From: DATATV01 sp036268615
Lineage (GTDB): Bacteria; Actinomycetota; Actinomycetes; Mycobacteriales; Pseudonocardiaceae
Length of the DNA stretch: 64,000 bases
Direction of reading: 5' to 3'
Assembly (NCBI GenBank): GCA_036268615.1
Contig: DATATV010000005.1
Coordinates: forward strand, 1 to 64,000
Part shown: positions 26,167-34,992 of the stretch, in pieces
Position numbering within the stretch: position 1 is the first letter of the stretch
How the letters are laid out: each line of letters starts with the position of its first letter
Notes under the pieces: generated by a model
The model's input: the letters and a program-made list of their open reading frames with translations, nothing else
The model's database searches: none
What the model was told of the DNA's origin: nothing
Translations under genes and position numbers: made by a program

Positions 26167-26598
26167 CTACCCCCTGGCGGGTGACGCACGCAACGCCCGC
26201 CGATGCCGCCGCAGCTGCATGATCCGCAGCAGGACCACGACCAGCACGGCGATCCGCGCCTGGACCGGCACCCGGGCGAACAGGTCCGCCGCCCTGGCCG
26301 CTCCGGTGGCCACCGGAGCCGGCGCGGCGGCCAGGGCCTTGTCGCGCGCCTTGCGCAGCTCGCCGGTCACCTGCCTGGTCCGGCCGCTCAGCGCGCGCAC
26401 CTGGCTGTTCTCGCCGACCAGCAGGAGTCGGGAACTGGTCCGGCGACGAACCTGGGCCGACACGTCGAGTTTGGCCACCAGCGCGGCAACCGTGTCGGCC
26501 GCGTCGTGGCGGGCCCTGTCGATCTCCGCGACGATCTCGCCGACACTCGCGTCGGGCGCGAGTGCTTGTGGGACAGGGCGTTTGGCCGCGCGGCTCAT
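26167..26598 (-). CDS. DUF3618 membrane-anchored protein
   Basis: ATG 26598 (MSRAAKRP) gives 143 residues. The segment VGEIVAEIDRARHDAADTVAALVAKLDV is the DUF3618 motif, and a single hydrophobic helix (ARIAVLVVVLLRIMQL) near the end should anchor it. It overlaps the preceding holin-like gene by four bases. The pair is common in actinobacteria and is thought to act at the cell envelope, but no function is proved. Confidence 0.85.
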   Translation of the reverse strand: MSRAAKRPVPQALAPDASVGEIVAEIDRARHDAADTVAALVAKLDVSAQVRRRTSSRLLLVGENSQVRALSGRTRQVTGELRKARDKALAAAPAPVATGAARAADLFARVPVQARIAVLVVVLLRIMQLRRHRRALRASPARG

Positions 26599-27008
26599 CG
26601 GTGCACACCCTTCTTGATCGCCTCGACGTCGTCCTTCACACTGCCGATCGTCCACTGTGGAACCGGCGGGATCGCCCGGCGCAGTTCGACCCGGCCGACC
26701 AGCGCGGCGAAGCCGGCCACCAGCAGCAGTGCCGCGCCGACGACCAGCGCCGCCAACCAGGCTGGCAGCACCAGCGCGAGGGCCAACACCGCACAGGCGA
26801 CCAGGGTGACCAGTCCGATCACGCCGAACACCGCCGACGCGCCGAGCGCGCCGACCCCGACGCCGGCCCGCTTCGCCTTGCGCCGCACCTCGGTCACGGC
26901 CAGCCGCACCTCGGCATTGGCCAGCCTGCGCAGTTCCTCCGACAGGTCGCCGAGCAGCTCACTGACCGACCGGTCCACATCCCGGTTCGCTTCCCACGCC
27001 GCCACCAT
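26595..27008 (-). CDS. Actinobacterial holin-X-like (phage holin family/DUF1469) protein
   Basis: ATG 27008 is used; an in-frame GTG at 27020 is an alternative. The 137-residue protein has an amphipathic N-terminal helix (SVSELLGDLSEELRRLANAEVRLAV) and two adjacent membrane helices (GVIGLVTLVACAVLALALVL and LAALVVGAALLLVAGFAALV). This is the PF07332 layout. The name holin is by family only; there are no phage genes nearby. It is coupled to DUF3618. Confidence 0.82.
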   Translation of the reverse strand: MVAAWEANRDVDRSVSELLGDLSEELRRLANAEVRLAVTEVRRKAKRAGVGVGALGASAVFGVIGLVTLVACAVLALALVLPAWLAALVVGAALLLVAGFAALVGRVELRRAIPPVPQWTIGSVKDDVEAIKKGVHR

Positions 27009-27070
27009 CGCGTGCCCCACTTCCGTCGTCGTGACTGGTCAGATACCCGCTGCGGGCGAACCTGACACAA

Positions 27071-28588
27071 TCAGCCACGCAGCCACCGCCGTGCCTTGCC
27101 CGCGGCCAGCTTCCGCCAGGCCGTCGGGAACTGCCGTTCCCAGGCGGTCGCCGCGGCGCCGGCCCGGCCGTGCAGCAGGCCGAAGGTGAACGCACTGTTG
27201 TTGTCCAGCTGAGCCTGCACCGCCAACTCGCGCAGCGCAGCCCGGAGCGTGACCAGGTCGTGGTGCTCACCCAGCACGCCCTGTACCTTCTTGGCCCGCC
27301 GCCGGTACTTCGCGGCCGGCCGGCCGACCACCGGCTCGACCGCCTCGGTTGCGTAGCGCAGCCGCTTCGCCGCCTTGCGCACCTCGTGCAGCGCCGCGTC
27401 CCGGCTGCTGCCGGTGGCCCGATCCGCGGCCTCGACGGCCCGCTCGGTCCGCTGGTAGGACTTGGCCACCAGCGTGGGCAGCACGTCGACGGCCGGGCGT
27501 TTCGCGGCCGGCCGGTAGGGCGGGCTGGCGAGCAGCACGTCCAGTTCGTTGAGCAGGTCGAGATAACGCTGGTCGGCCAGGCCGGCCTTCAGGTCGGCCG
27601 TGACGGTGGCTTCGCCCCGGGCCAACTGTCGGTCGATCTGCGCCGGCACCGGGCCCAACACCAGGTCGGCCGGGGTGTGCCGCAGCTCGTCGGTCAGCTG
27701 CCCGCGCAGCACCTCCGCGTCGCGCGCGTCGCCGAGCAGGTCGGACAGCCATTTCAACTCGGTGACCAACGGCCGGGTGGCGTCCCGGTCGATCACCTTG
27801 CCGAACGCGCGCAGGGCGCTGCGCAGCCGCCGGACGGCGACCCGCAGGTCATGCACACCGGTCGGTTCGTCCAGCCGGACCGCGATGTCGGCGGTGCGCA
27901 GCTGGTCGACCTGGGTGCGCAGATAGGCGGTGATCACCTCACCGGCCCGCGAGCCGCGACCGGGTCGGTCCGGGGCGGTGCCGGGCAGTCGCTCGCCCAG
28001 CGTGCGGGCGAGCTTGCTGGCCGGGCCGGCCGGCGTGATGCCGGACTCGGCCAACCGGTCGGTCACCGCGGCGAGCAGATCGCGGCCGCCTGTGGCGAGT
28101 TCGACCTCGACCTCGTGCCAGGTCCGTATCGGGCCGTCCGTCAGACCGAGTGCCTGCGCCCGCACGCTGTCGTCGGCAACCTCGGCCAGCACAGCGCCCT
28201 GGGCGTCGCACAGCCGCCAGGTGTTCCGCTCGGTCACGATGTGCGCGCACGGGCGCAGCGGCCGGTCGCCGGTGCGGGCGCGCAGCAGGTCGGCCAGTTC
28301 GGCCGGCACCTGGTCGGGGGAGCGGCTGAGCGGCACCGCGAGTTCGGTGCGGTGTTCGGTGGCACGGGGGAGTTTGGCGTGCCAGCCTGCGTCCGTGCCG
28401 CCGCTGCGGCGACGCAGCGTGATGCCGGCGCGGGCGAGCCGGAAGTCGGACGTGTCGTAGTAGGTGGCGTCCAGCGAGGCGTGCTCCGGGCCGGTTACCC
28501 TGTGCACCGCGGTCAGTCCGCTGAAGGCGCCCGGGCTCAGGCCGGGGCCCTCGAATCTGCGTTCGATCTCTTCGGTTCCGGTGACCAT
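27071..28588 (-). CDS. CYTH-CHAD domain protein (polyphosphate-related)
   Basis: ATG 28588 gives 505 residues. The N-terminal CYTH domain begins TEEIERRFEG (the ExExK-type signature) and includes LRRRSGG and AKLPR. The C-terminal CHAD domain (about 220-505) has repeated histidine-rich helices, such as GVHDLRVAVRRLRSALRAF and LHEVRKAAKRLRYATEAVEP. CYTH domains act on triphosphates and CHAD domains bind polyphosphate, so this is likely a polyphosphate-associated enzyme or binding protein. Confidence 0.93.
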   Translation of the reverse strand: MVTGTEEIERRFEGPGLSPGAFSGLTAVHRVTGPEHASLDATYYDTSDFRLARAGITLRRRSGGTDAGWHAKLPRATEHRTELAVPLSRSPDQVPAELADLLRARTGDRPLRPCAHIVTERNTWRLCDAQGAVLAEVADDSVRAQALGLTDGPIRTWHEVEVELATGGRDLLAAVTDRLAESGITPAGPASKLARTLGERLPGTAPDRPGRGSRAGEVITAYLRTQVDQLRTADIAVRLDEPTGVHDLRVAVRRLRSALRAFGKVIDRDATRPLVTELKWLSDLLGDARDAEVLRGQLTDELRHTPADLVLGPVPAQIDRQLARGEATVTADLKAGLADQRYLDLLNELDVLLASPPYRPAAKRPAVDVLPTLVAKSYQRTERAVEAADRATGSSRDAALHEVRKAAKRLRYATEAVEPVVGRPAAKYRRRAKKVQGVLGEHHDLVTLRAALRELAVQAQLDNNSAFTFGLLHGRAGAAATAWERQFPTAWRKLAAGKARRWLRG

Positions 28589-28789
28589 ACGGGTCGGGTA
28601 CCCGATCGGGTGGCCGCCTGCACACTCGGTGAGCAGGTTCGGCCCGGATTGGTACGACCGGGTCATGGTGTGGTGAGCAGGTTTGGTCGGCCGGCGTGGT
28701 GGTAGTTGCTCTAGTGAGCACGCTGACCACGTCCTTGGGGAGTAGTGGGTCGGCGCCCCGACTCGGCTTCTTTCGAAGGGACAACGGCG

Positions 28790-29167
28790 ATGGACTTCCC
28801 CCTGCACGAGCGGCGGCTGGCGCTGATCGAACAGGACCTGGCAGCCGACCGCAGACTGGTCTCGCTCATGTCGATCCTGGACACCAACCGCTCGAAGCGG
28901 GCGCGGTTGCTGCGCTACCTGGCGTGCCGAATCCGGCACCCCTGGCGCAGGCAGGTTGTCGTCCCGCACTACCGCCTGGCGTTGCTCTCGATGATTTTCT
29001 CCGGGTGGCTGCTGGTGGCGGGCGCGGCGTTGCTGGTGACCGCATTCGCCGTGCACAGCTCGGTACTCGCGGTGGTCACCGTGTCGGTGTCGCCGTTGCT
29101 GCCGCTGCTCTTCCTGGTGACCCGTCGATGGGTGCAGCGGCTGCGGCTGCGCGGCACGACCGGCTGA
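28790..29167 (+). CDS. DUF3040 membrane protein
   Basis: ATG 28790 has GAAGGG upstream; the product is 125 residues. It begins MDFPLHERRLALIEQDLAADRRL, the DUF3040 signature (LSxxExRxLxxIExxLxxDDP type), and has two membrane helices at about 65-110. The family is confined to actinobacteria and has no known role. It is followed by a strong terminator. Confidence 0.85.
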   Translation: MDFPLHERRLALIEQDLAADRRLVSLMSILDTNRSKRARLLRYLACRIRHPWRRQVVVPHYRLALLSMIFSGWLLVAGAALLVTAFAVHSSVLAVVTVSVSPLLPLLFLVTRRWVQRLRLRGTTG

Positions 29168-29218
29168 GGCGTCGACCCCGGAGTCCACCGCAGTGAGTCC
29201 CCCGCGCCGAGTCCACGC

Positions 29219-29262
29219 AGTCGAGTGGCGCTGTCCGTCCTGACGGGCAGCGCCACTCGACT
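29219..29262 (+). terminator. Intrinsic terminator after the DUF3040 gene
   Basis: Arms AGTCGAGTGGCGCTG and its complement (15 bases, perfect) enclose a further CCGTC/GACGG pair, and the 3' side runs into TCTTTC. The stem plus short T-rich tail suits termination of the plus-strand DUF3040 transcript. Confidence 0.8.
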
Positions 29263-29333
29263 TCTTTCGGTCGGTCAGGCGGGTTGGGCCGGATCGGCGA
29301 TCAGCAGGTCCTCGCTGATGGCGGCCGATCGCG

Positions 29334-29564
29334 TCACGGCCAGTCGAGCCGTTCGGAGTCCGGCGCGGGCGGCGGGGTGTCCTCGACCTCGGTCCTGGCG
29401 TGGCTCAGGTCACCGGGCCGCAGCGACGGGTCGTCGTCGGCCGGCGGTTCCGGGTCCCGCCATTCGTCCACCCGGCTGGGCCGATTGCCCTGCAGCAAAG
29501 CACGCAACTCCCGTTCGAGTTCGTCGTCCTTGCGCGGGCTGTGCAGATCACTGTCCCTGTGCAT
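29334..29564 (-). CDS. Small hydrophilic hypothetical protein
   Basis: The 76-residue protein is preceded by a near-ideal ribosome site (GAGGAGG, then five bases, then ATG), which supports it being a real gene. It is very acidic and proline-rich towards the C-terminus (DPEPPADDDP, EVEDTPPPAP) and starts with KDDELERELRALLQGNRPSRVDEW. No family is recognised; it is probably intrinsically disordered. Confidence 0.65.
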   Translation of the reverse strand: MHRDSDLHSPRKDDELERELRALLQGNRPSRVDEWRDPEPPADDDPSLRPGDLSHARTEVEDTPPPAPDSERLDWP

Positions 29565-29722
29565 GGCTACCTCCTCGCCAACGGGGCTGGATCATCTGAC
29601 GATGAGTGACTGCCCACCGTGTCCCGGCGGCAAACCCACGTATTCGGGTGTTTCAGCTCGCTCGGCGCGGGTAAACCTGGCTGGAGCACGTGTCCCGGCA
29701 GTGCCGAGGGAGGAACCCGTTC

Positions 29723-29947
29723 ATGATCGCGACACACATGGAGTTCGCCTCCGAGGTGGACGAGTTGACCTGTCCGGAGTGCGCCCGGCAGGCGGTTCGG
29801 TTGGCCGTACTGGTCAACCAGCACGGGCTGGTGCTCGCCACCGGACGGAGCTGCCTGAACTGCGGTCATGGCCGCCACCGGGCGGCCACGCGTAGCCGGC
29901 AGGACGAGGAGTTCCCGGCGATGAGTGGGTCCGCGACCGCGGCCTGA
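29723..29947 (+). CDS. Small zinc-ribbon protein
   Basis: ATG 29723 follows GGGAGG; the product is 74 residues. Two CxxC knuckles, CPEC and CLNC, spaced by about 29 residues, predict one zinc-bound ribbon. The spacer reads ARQAVRLAVLVNQHGLVLATGRS. It may bind nucleic acid or a protein partner. No homologue is recognised. Confidence 0.65.
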   Translation: MIATHMEFASEVDELTCPECARQAVRLAVLVNQHGLVLATGRSCLNCGHGRHRAATRSRQDEEFPAMSGSATAA

Positions 29948-30081
29948 CCCGGTGTCCCCGATGTGCAGTTGATCACAGCGGCCGAAAAGAGGTTTGGGCC
30001 GCCCCGCTCCAGCCAAATATCTGTAGGCCAACTGAATCAGCCCGGCGGTGGGACGGAACCGGGCAGAACGGAGTCGGGGCA

Positions 30082-30522
30082 GTGACAGACTCACTGGACG
30101 CGGCGGTCGACGCGGGATATGCGTTCGCCCGGGGCTTGTCCTACTACCTGGCCGCCACCGCGGCAGAACTCGGCATCGGCCTGGAGTCCAGCACCATCGA
30201 CCCGGGTTCGCCCGCGTCGGCCTACCTCGCCCTTGACGGCGAACTGGCCCGGTTCCCCGGGCGGGAACTGGCGCTGCTGTGGGACGAACGCTACGGCTGG
30301 GCAGCCACCGTCGAGACCCACTCCGGCGAGGACCTGATCGTGCTCACCTATCTCGGCGGCGACCTGCTGCCCGCACCCGCCGCAGTGGCCCGGTTCGTCG
30401 CCGCGGTGCGCGCCGGCGACCATTCGGTCGGCCGGCCGGACCTGCCGCCCGCACCTACTCCGGAGGCTCTCGCCGATCTCAGCACCCGGCTCTACGCCTA
30501 CAGCTTCGGTCTCCCCGCCTGA
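30082..30522 (+). CDS. DUF6292 family protein
   Basis: The 146-residue protein starts at GTG 30082. It matches the DUF6292 pattern common in Pseudonocardiales: GYAFARGLSYYLAATAAELGIGLESS, LALLWDERYGWAATVETHSGEDLIVLTYLGGD, and VARFVAAVRAG. The function is unknown; related genes are often present in several copies near ANTAR-type regulators. Here it is convergent with a GAF-ANTAR gene. Confidence 0.78.
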   Translation: MTDSLDAAVDAGYAFARGLSYYLAATAAELGIGLESSTIDPGSPASAYLALDGELARFPGRELALLWDERYGWAATVETHSGEDLIVLTYLGGDLLPAPAAVARFVAAVRAGDHSVGRPDLPPAPTPEALADLSTRLYAYSFGLPA

Positions 30523-30535
30523 GACTTTCACCCCA

Positions 30536-30582
30536 GACATCCGACCGGCCACCGAGTTCGGCTCGGTGGCCGGTCGGATGTC
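30536..30582. terminator. Strong bidirectional terminator hairpin
   Basis: A perfect 21-base stem (30536-30556 with 30562-30582) closes a 5-base loop TTCGG. It spans the gap between the convergent DUF6292 and GAF-ANTAR genes and reaches into the latter's stop codon. Confidence 0.85.
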
Positions 30583-31348
30583 AGCTGCGCAGCGTGGCGA
30601 GGAACCGGCGGGCGACCTCGACGAGTTTTACGTTGCGGTGCTGGGATTCCTCTACCAACTGGCCGAACGCCTTGTCGGCGTCCACGCCATGGATGGCCAT
30701 CAACGCGCCCTTGGCCTGGTCGATCTCCGCGCGGGAGGTGAGCGCGCTGCGCAGTTGCCGGCTGAGTTCCCGGGAACGCAGGTAGCGCCGGGCGTTGCCG
30801 ATCGACGCGGTGGCCATCGAGGTCAGCAGCCGCAGCAGCGACTCGTCGAAGGGATCGAAGGCGTCAGGGGTGAAGCCGTAGACGTTGAGCGCACCGACGA
30901 GTTCGTCGTCGCTGTCCCGGTCGTTCTCCTTGTCGGCGGGGAACACCAGTGGCGCCGACAGGTACGCGCGCACCCCGGCGGCCTCGGCGGCCCTGGCGAA
31001 CTCGGGCCAGCGTTCCCGGGCGCCTTCGACCGAGACCCGCACCGGCCGGCGAATCCGGGCCGCTTCCAGGCACGGCCCGTCGCCGCAGGCGTACTGGTCC
31101 CGGTCGATCGCCTCGACCTTGGACGAGGTGGACGCGACCGTGCGCGGCTCCGAACCAGTGACCAGCGTGACGCTGACCGTGTCGGCGCCGTCGATCGCCC
31201 ACAACGCCGTGTGCACCAAGCGGTCCAGGACCGTGTCCAGGCCCTCTTCGCCGCTGAGCACGTCGAGCAGGCTCTCCAGCAGTTCGCTGGCCTCGTCCAT
31301 TCTGTCCGGTAACGCAGCCCTGTCCGGCTGCTCGGGCTGGCTGGTCAT
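30581..31348 (-). CDS. GAF-ANTAR regulatory protein
   Basis: ATG 31348 follows GGAAAGGGA; the product is 255 residues. A GAF domain (about 30-180, with VSVTLVTG, CGDGPCLEA and RAYLSAPL) senses a small signal. A C-terminal ANTAR domain (about 190-250, with LTSRAEIDQAKGALMAIHGVDADKAFGQL) binds paired hairpins in nascent RNA to stop termination. It is a cytosolic antiterminator; target leaders are not identifiable here. Confidence 0.93.
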   Translation of the reverse strand: MTSQPEQPDRAALPDRMDEASELLESLLDVLSGEEGLDTVLDRLVHTALWAIDGADTVSVTLVTGSEPRTVASTSSKVEAIDRDQYACGDGPCLEAARIRRPVRVSVEGARERWPEFARAAEAAGVRAYLSAPLVFPADKENDRDSDDELVGALNVYGFTPDAFDPFDESLLRLLTSMATASIGNARRYLRSRELSRQLRSALTSRAEIDQAKGALMAIHGVDADKAFGQLVEESQHRNVKLVEVARRFLATLRS

Positions 31349-31436
31349 CGGTCCCTTTCCTGGGCTTGTCCGGCTAACGACGTCCTTCTGCCGACACAGA
31401 CAAGTACCCCGACAGCGGCCATGCCACACGTCACAG

Positions 31437-31460
31437 CTGACAGATAGTGAAATCTGTCAG
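31437..31460. promoter_or_regulatory. TetR-type operator upstream of the aldo/keto reductase-TetR pair
   Basis: A perfect 9-base dyad, CTGACAGAT and ATCTGTCAG, separated by six bases lies 44 bases before the reductase start, with CATAAT (31470-31475) just after it as a candidate -10. The TetR gene is second in the same operon, so autoregulation is likely. Confidence 0.6.
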
Positions 31461-31503
31461 TCCATGGTTCATAATGGGGTCAGGACAACCTCGGGAGGCA
31501 GTG

Positions 31504-32499
31504 ATGAAGGAACGTCAACTGGGCACCACCGGCCCTCGGGTCGCCGCGCTCGGACTCGGCGCGATGGGCATGTCGGACCTCTACGGCCCGGCGGACGAGC
31601 AGGAGAGCATCGCCACGATCCACGCCGCCCTCGACGCCGGGATCACCCTGCTGGACACCGGCGACTTCTATGGCATGGGCCACAACGAGATGCTCATCCG
31701 GGACGCGCTGCACGACCGCGTGCGGGACGACGTGACGATCAGCGTGAAGTTCGGCGCGCTGCGCGACCCGGCGGGCGGCTGGGCGGGCAACGACACCCGG
31801 CCGGCGGCGGTGAAGAACTTCCTCGCCTACACCCTGCGTCGGCTGGGCACCGACCACGTGGACATCTACCGGCCGGCGCGGCTGGACCCGGCGGTGCCGA
31901 TCGAGGACACCGTCGCAGCGATCGGTGAACTGGTGCAGGCGGGCTACGTCCGGCACATCGGCCTGTCCGAGGTCGGCGCGGAGACGCTGCGCCGGGCGCA
32001 GGCCGTGCACCCGATCAGCGACCTGCAGATCGAGTACTCGCTGTTGTCCCGTGGCATCGAGCAGGAGATCCTGCCGGTCACCCGCGAACTGGGCGTCGGC
32101 GTCACCGCCTACGGCGTGCTGTCCCGGGGGCTGCTGTCGGGTCACTGGTCACCGGAGCGCGAGCCGGGCGCGGCCGACTTCCGTACCTACTCGCCGCGTT
32201 TCCAGGGCGAGAACCTGACCCGTAACCTGGCACTCGTGGACGCACTGCGGGAGGTCGCCGAGGCGCGTGAGGTCACCGTGGCGCAGGTGGCCATCGCCTG
32301 GGTGCTCGCCCAGTCCGCCAACGTCGTCGCCCTGGTCGGTGCGCGCAGCCGCGACCGGCTGGCCGAATCGCTCGGCGCCGCCGAACTGAAGCTGACCGCC
32401 GAGGACCTGGCCGCGATCGAGCGGGCGGTGCCGGCCGGCGCGGCCGCCGGGGACCGGTACGCGCCGGCCGCGTTCGCTCAGCTGGACAGCGAGCGCTGA
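31504..32499 (+). CDS. Aldo/keto reductase (AKR13-like)
   Basis: ATG 31504 follows GGGAGG; the product is 331 residues. It begins MKERQLGTTGPRVAALGLGAMGMSDLYGP, with catalytic Asp in LLDTGDFYG, Tyr in the same stretch and Lys in ISVKFG. NADPH-binding VGARSRDRLAESLGA is near the end. In place of the usual HxxD the sequence reads DIYRPARLDP, as in AKR13/YakC-type enzymes. It is eight bases upstream of a TetR gene that probably regulates it. Confidence 0.9.
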   Translation: MKERQLGTTGPRVAALGLGAMGMSDLYGPADEQESIATIHAALDAGITLLDTGDFYGMGHNEMLIRDALHDRVRDDVTISVKFGALRDPAGGWAGNDTRPAAVKNFLAYTLRRLGTDHVDIYRPARLDPAVPIEDTVAAIGELVQAGYVRHIGLSEVGAETLRRAQAVHPISDLQIEYSLLSRGIEQEILPVTRELGVGVTAYGVLSRGLLSGHWSPEREPGAADFRTYSPRFQGENLTRNLALVDALREVAEAREVTVAQVAIAWVLAQSANVVALVGARSRDRLAESLGAAELKLTAEDLAAIERAVPAGAAAGDRYAPAAFAQLDSER

Positions 32500-32507
32500 G
32501 CCGGCCG

Positions 32508-33110
32508 ATGGTGGAGAACACGCTGACCGCCGAGACGATCCTGGGCGCCACCGAGGAGGTGCTGCGCCGGTACGGTCCGGCCAAGGCGACCGTGGTCGAC
32601 GTGGCCAGGGCGCTCGGGGTCAGCCACGGCAGCGTCTACCGGCACTTCCCGACCAAGGTCGCGCTGCGCGAGGCGGTCACCGAGCGGTGGCTGGCCCGCG
32701 CCCACGAGGGCCTGGCCGAACTCGCCGCGAGCGACATGCCCGCCCCCGAACGGCTGCGGCAGTGGCTGATCGCGCTGTTCGATGCCAAGCGCCGCAAGGC
32801 GTTGGACGACCCGGAGCTGTTCGCTACCTACTCGGTGCTGGTGGGCGAGCACAGCTCGGTGATCGACGCGCACATCGCCGACCTGGTCAGCCAGCTGGCC
32901 CGGATCATCGGCGACGGGGTGACGGCCGGAGCGTTCCAGGCCGCCGATCCGCTGGTGGCGGCGCGGGCGGTGCTGGACGCGACCGGGCGGTGGCACGATC
33001 CGGTGCACGCGGCCGAGTGGTCGCTGCCGGAGATCAAGCCCCAGCTCGACGCGGTATGCGGGCTGCTGTTGGCCGGTTTGCGGGCCGACTACCGGCCGCG
33101 TCACCGGTAG
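32508..33110 (+). CDS. TetR family regulator
   Basis: The 200-residue protein has a clear TetR DNA-binding domain (ILGATEEVLRRYGPAKATVVDVARALGVSHGSVYRHFPTK, about 11-50) and a TetR_C-type ligand domain. It is directly downstream of the aldo/keto reductase gene. The CTGACAGAT dyad upstream of that gene is its likely operator. Its last ten bases overlap the convergent malic enzyme gene. Confidence 0.92.
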   Translation: MVENTLTAETILGATEEVLRRYGPAKATVVDVARALGVSHGSVYRHFPTKVALREAVTERWLARAHEGLAELAASDMPAPERLRQWLIALFDAKRRKALDDPELFATYSVLVGEHSSVIDAHIADLVSQLARIIGDGVTAGAFQAADPLVAARAVLDATGRWHDPVHAAEWSLPEIKPQLDAVCGLLLAGLRADYRPRHR

Positions 33111-34732
33111 TCGGGCACCCACCGGGTCCGCTCGACCGCCTCGTCGATCTCCGCGTCGGTCAGTTGCGGCGCGACCTTGTCGGCGACGGCGGCCCGGGCG
33201 GCGGCGCGCGCCACCGCGGTGGCGGTGTCGGCCAGCTGGGCCCGGTCGGGCAGCAGGGCGCCGTTGGAGTCCTGCTGGATGGTGGCCCGCTGCGCTACCG
33301 CCTCGGCCGCCACGGTCATCATCGCGTCGGTCACCCGGGTGGCCCGCACGGCCGTCACGGCCAGGCCGATGCCGGGGAAGACGTAGACGTTGTTGCACTG
33401 GGCCACCGGCACCCGGGTGTCGCCGACGATCATCGGCGGGAACGGCGATCCCGTTGCCACCAGAGCCTTTCCGTTGGTCCAGTCGGCGAGTTCCTGCGGT
33501 CGCGCCTCGCTCCGGCTGGTCGGGTTGGACAGCGGCATGATGATCGGCCGGTCGACGTGCGCGGCCATCCGGCCGACCACCTCCTCGGTGAACGCACCGG
33601 TCGCGGTGGACAGGCCGATCAGCGCGGTCGGCCGCACCGCGTCCACGATGTCGGCAAGCCCGGACACGCCCTCGGGCACGGCGTCCGGTGGCTGGGCCAG
33701 CCTGCGCTGCGCCGGGTCGAGGTCGGTGCGGTCGGTGGTCAGCAGGCCGTTGATGTCCACCACGTACACCCGCGCGCGAGCGTCCTGTTCGGACAGTCCG
33801 TCGGCGATCATCGACCGCACGATCTGTTCGCACACCCCGATTCCGGCCGAACCCGCGCCGAGCATCAGCACGGTCTGCGCACCCAGGTGCGAGCCGGTGG
33901 CCAGGGTGCCGGCAGCCAGCGCCGCGTTGGCCACCGCCGCGGTGCCCTGGATGTCGTCGTTGAAGGTGAGCAGCTGGTCGCGGTAGCGCTCCAGGATCGG
34001 CAGCGCGTGCGGGGTGGCGAAGTCCTCCCACTGCAACAGCACCTCGGGCAGTTCCGTGCGCACCGCCTGGACGAACCGGTCGATGAACTCGTCGTAGTCC
34101 GCGCCGCTCACCCGGCGGTGCCGCCAGCCGAGGTACATCGGGTCGTCCAGCCGCTCGGCGTTGTCCGTGCCGACGTCCAGGAACACCGGCAGCGTGCGGC
34201 CGGGCGCGATGCCGCCAAGGCCGGTGTAGAGCGAGAGCTTGCCGATCGGGATGCCCATGCCGCCGATGCCCTGGTCGCCGAGGCCGAGAATGCGCTGGCC
34301 GTCGGTGACCACGATGACGTCCACCTCGGCCCGCGGCCGGTTGCGCAGGATCTCGCCGATCCGGTCCCGGTCGGGGTAGGAGATGAACAGGCCACGCGGG
34401 CGCCGGTAGATCTCGCTGAACCGCTGGCAGGCCAGGCCGACCGTGGGCGTGTAGATGATCGGCAGCATCTCCTCGACGTGCTCGGAGACCAGTCGGTAGA
34501 ACAGCGTCTCGTTGGTGTCCTGGAGGGCGCGCAGGTTGATATGCCGGGCGATGTCGGTCGGCTGGTCCTGGTAGGCCTGATAGGCGCGGTGCACCTGCTG
34601 CTCCAGCGTCTCCACCGTCGTCGGCAGTAGTCCGTGCAGGCCCAGCCGGTCGCGCTCGGCCGCGGTGAACCCGGTGCCCTTGTTGGTCAGCGCCTCGGCC
34701 AGCACCCGGACACCGGAACCCTGCTCAGCCAT
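33101..34732 (-). CDS. maeA: NAD-type malic enzyme
   Basis: ATG 34732 is chosen with GAAGGG eight bases upstream; the product is 543 residues. The large-type malic enzyme pattern is complete: TPTVGLACQRFSEIYRRPRGLFISYPDRD, FNDDIQGTAAVANAALAAG (metal and malate site) and MLGAGSAGIGVCEQI (NAD fold), and a further PLSNPTSRSEA. It decarboxylates malate to pyruvate with reduction of NAD, linking the citric acid cycle to pyruvate. It is monocistronic and overlaps a TetR gene tail to tail. The 260 bases upstream hold no further gene. Confidence 0.93.
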   Translation of the reverse strand: MAEQGSGVRVLAEALTNKGTGFTAAERDRLGLHGLLPTTVETLEQQVHRAYQAYQDQPTDIARHINLRALQDTNETLFYRLVSEHVEEMLPIIYTPTVGLACQRFSEIYRRPRGLFISYPDRDRIGEILRNRPRAEVDVIVVTDGQRILGLGDQGIGGMGIPIGKLSLYTGLGGIAPGRTLPVFLDVGTDNAERLDDPMYLGWRHRRVSGADYDEFIDRFVQAVRTELPEVLLQWEDFATPHALPILERYRDQLLTFNDDIQGTAAVANAALAAGTLATGSHLGAQTVLMLGAGSAGIGVCEQIVRSMIADGLSEQDARARVYVVDINGLLTTDRTDLDPAQRRLAQPPDAVPEGVSGLADIVDAVRPTALIGLSTATGAFTEEVVGRMAAHVDRPIIMPLSNPTSRSEARPQELADWTNGKALVATGSPFPPMIVGDTRVPVAQCNNVYVFPGIGLAVTAVRATRVTDAMMTVAAEAVAQRATIQQDSNGALLPDRAQLADTATAVARAAARAAVADKVAPQLTDAEIDEAVERTRWVPDYR

Positions 34733-34992
34733 CCACTTCACCCTTCACCGCGGGCGGGCATGTCGGAGCCGATGGTAAGGGGTGGCGAACCCGCTGACAC
34801 GTGGGACACAACGACGGCAGGGCGATCAGTCGTTCGCGCGGACCGGGCGTCTCCGGCGCGGCGCCGCGCGGCTGGCCGACCAGCCGGGTGCCTGCCGAGG
34901 ACAACAACATTCTCCTCAGCGCGGGGCGTCATCCGGGCAGCACGCATCCGAACGGACTTCGGGAATTCCGGAGAGGAAAAAGGAACAGCCGG

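Noticed and set aside
26595..27008. Prophage remnant suggested by a holin-like protein
   Set aside because: No phage genes, integrase or attachment repeats nearby; holin-X plus DUF3618 is a normal chromosomal pair in actinobacteria.
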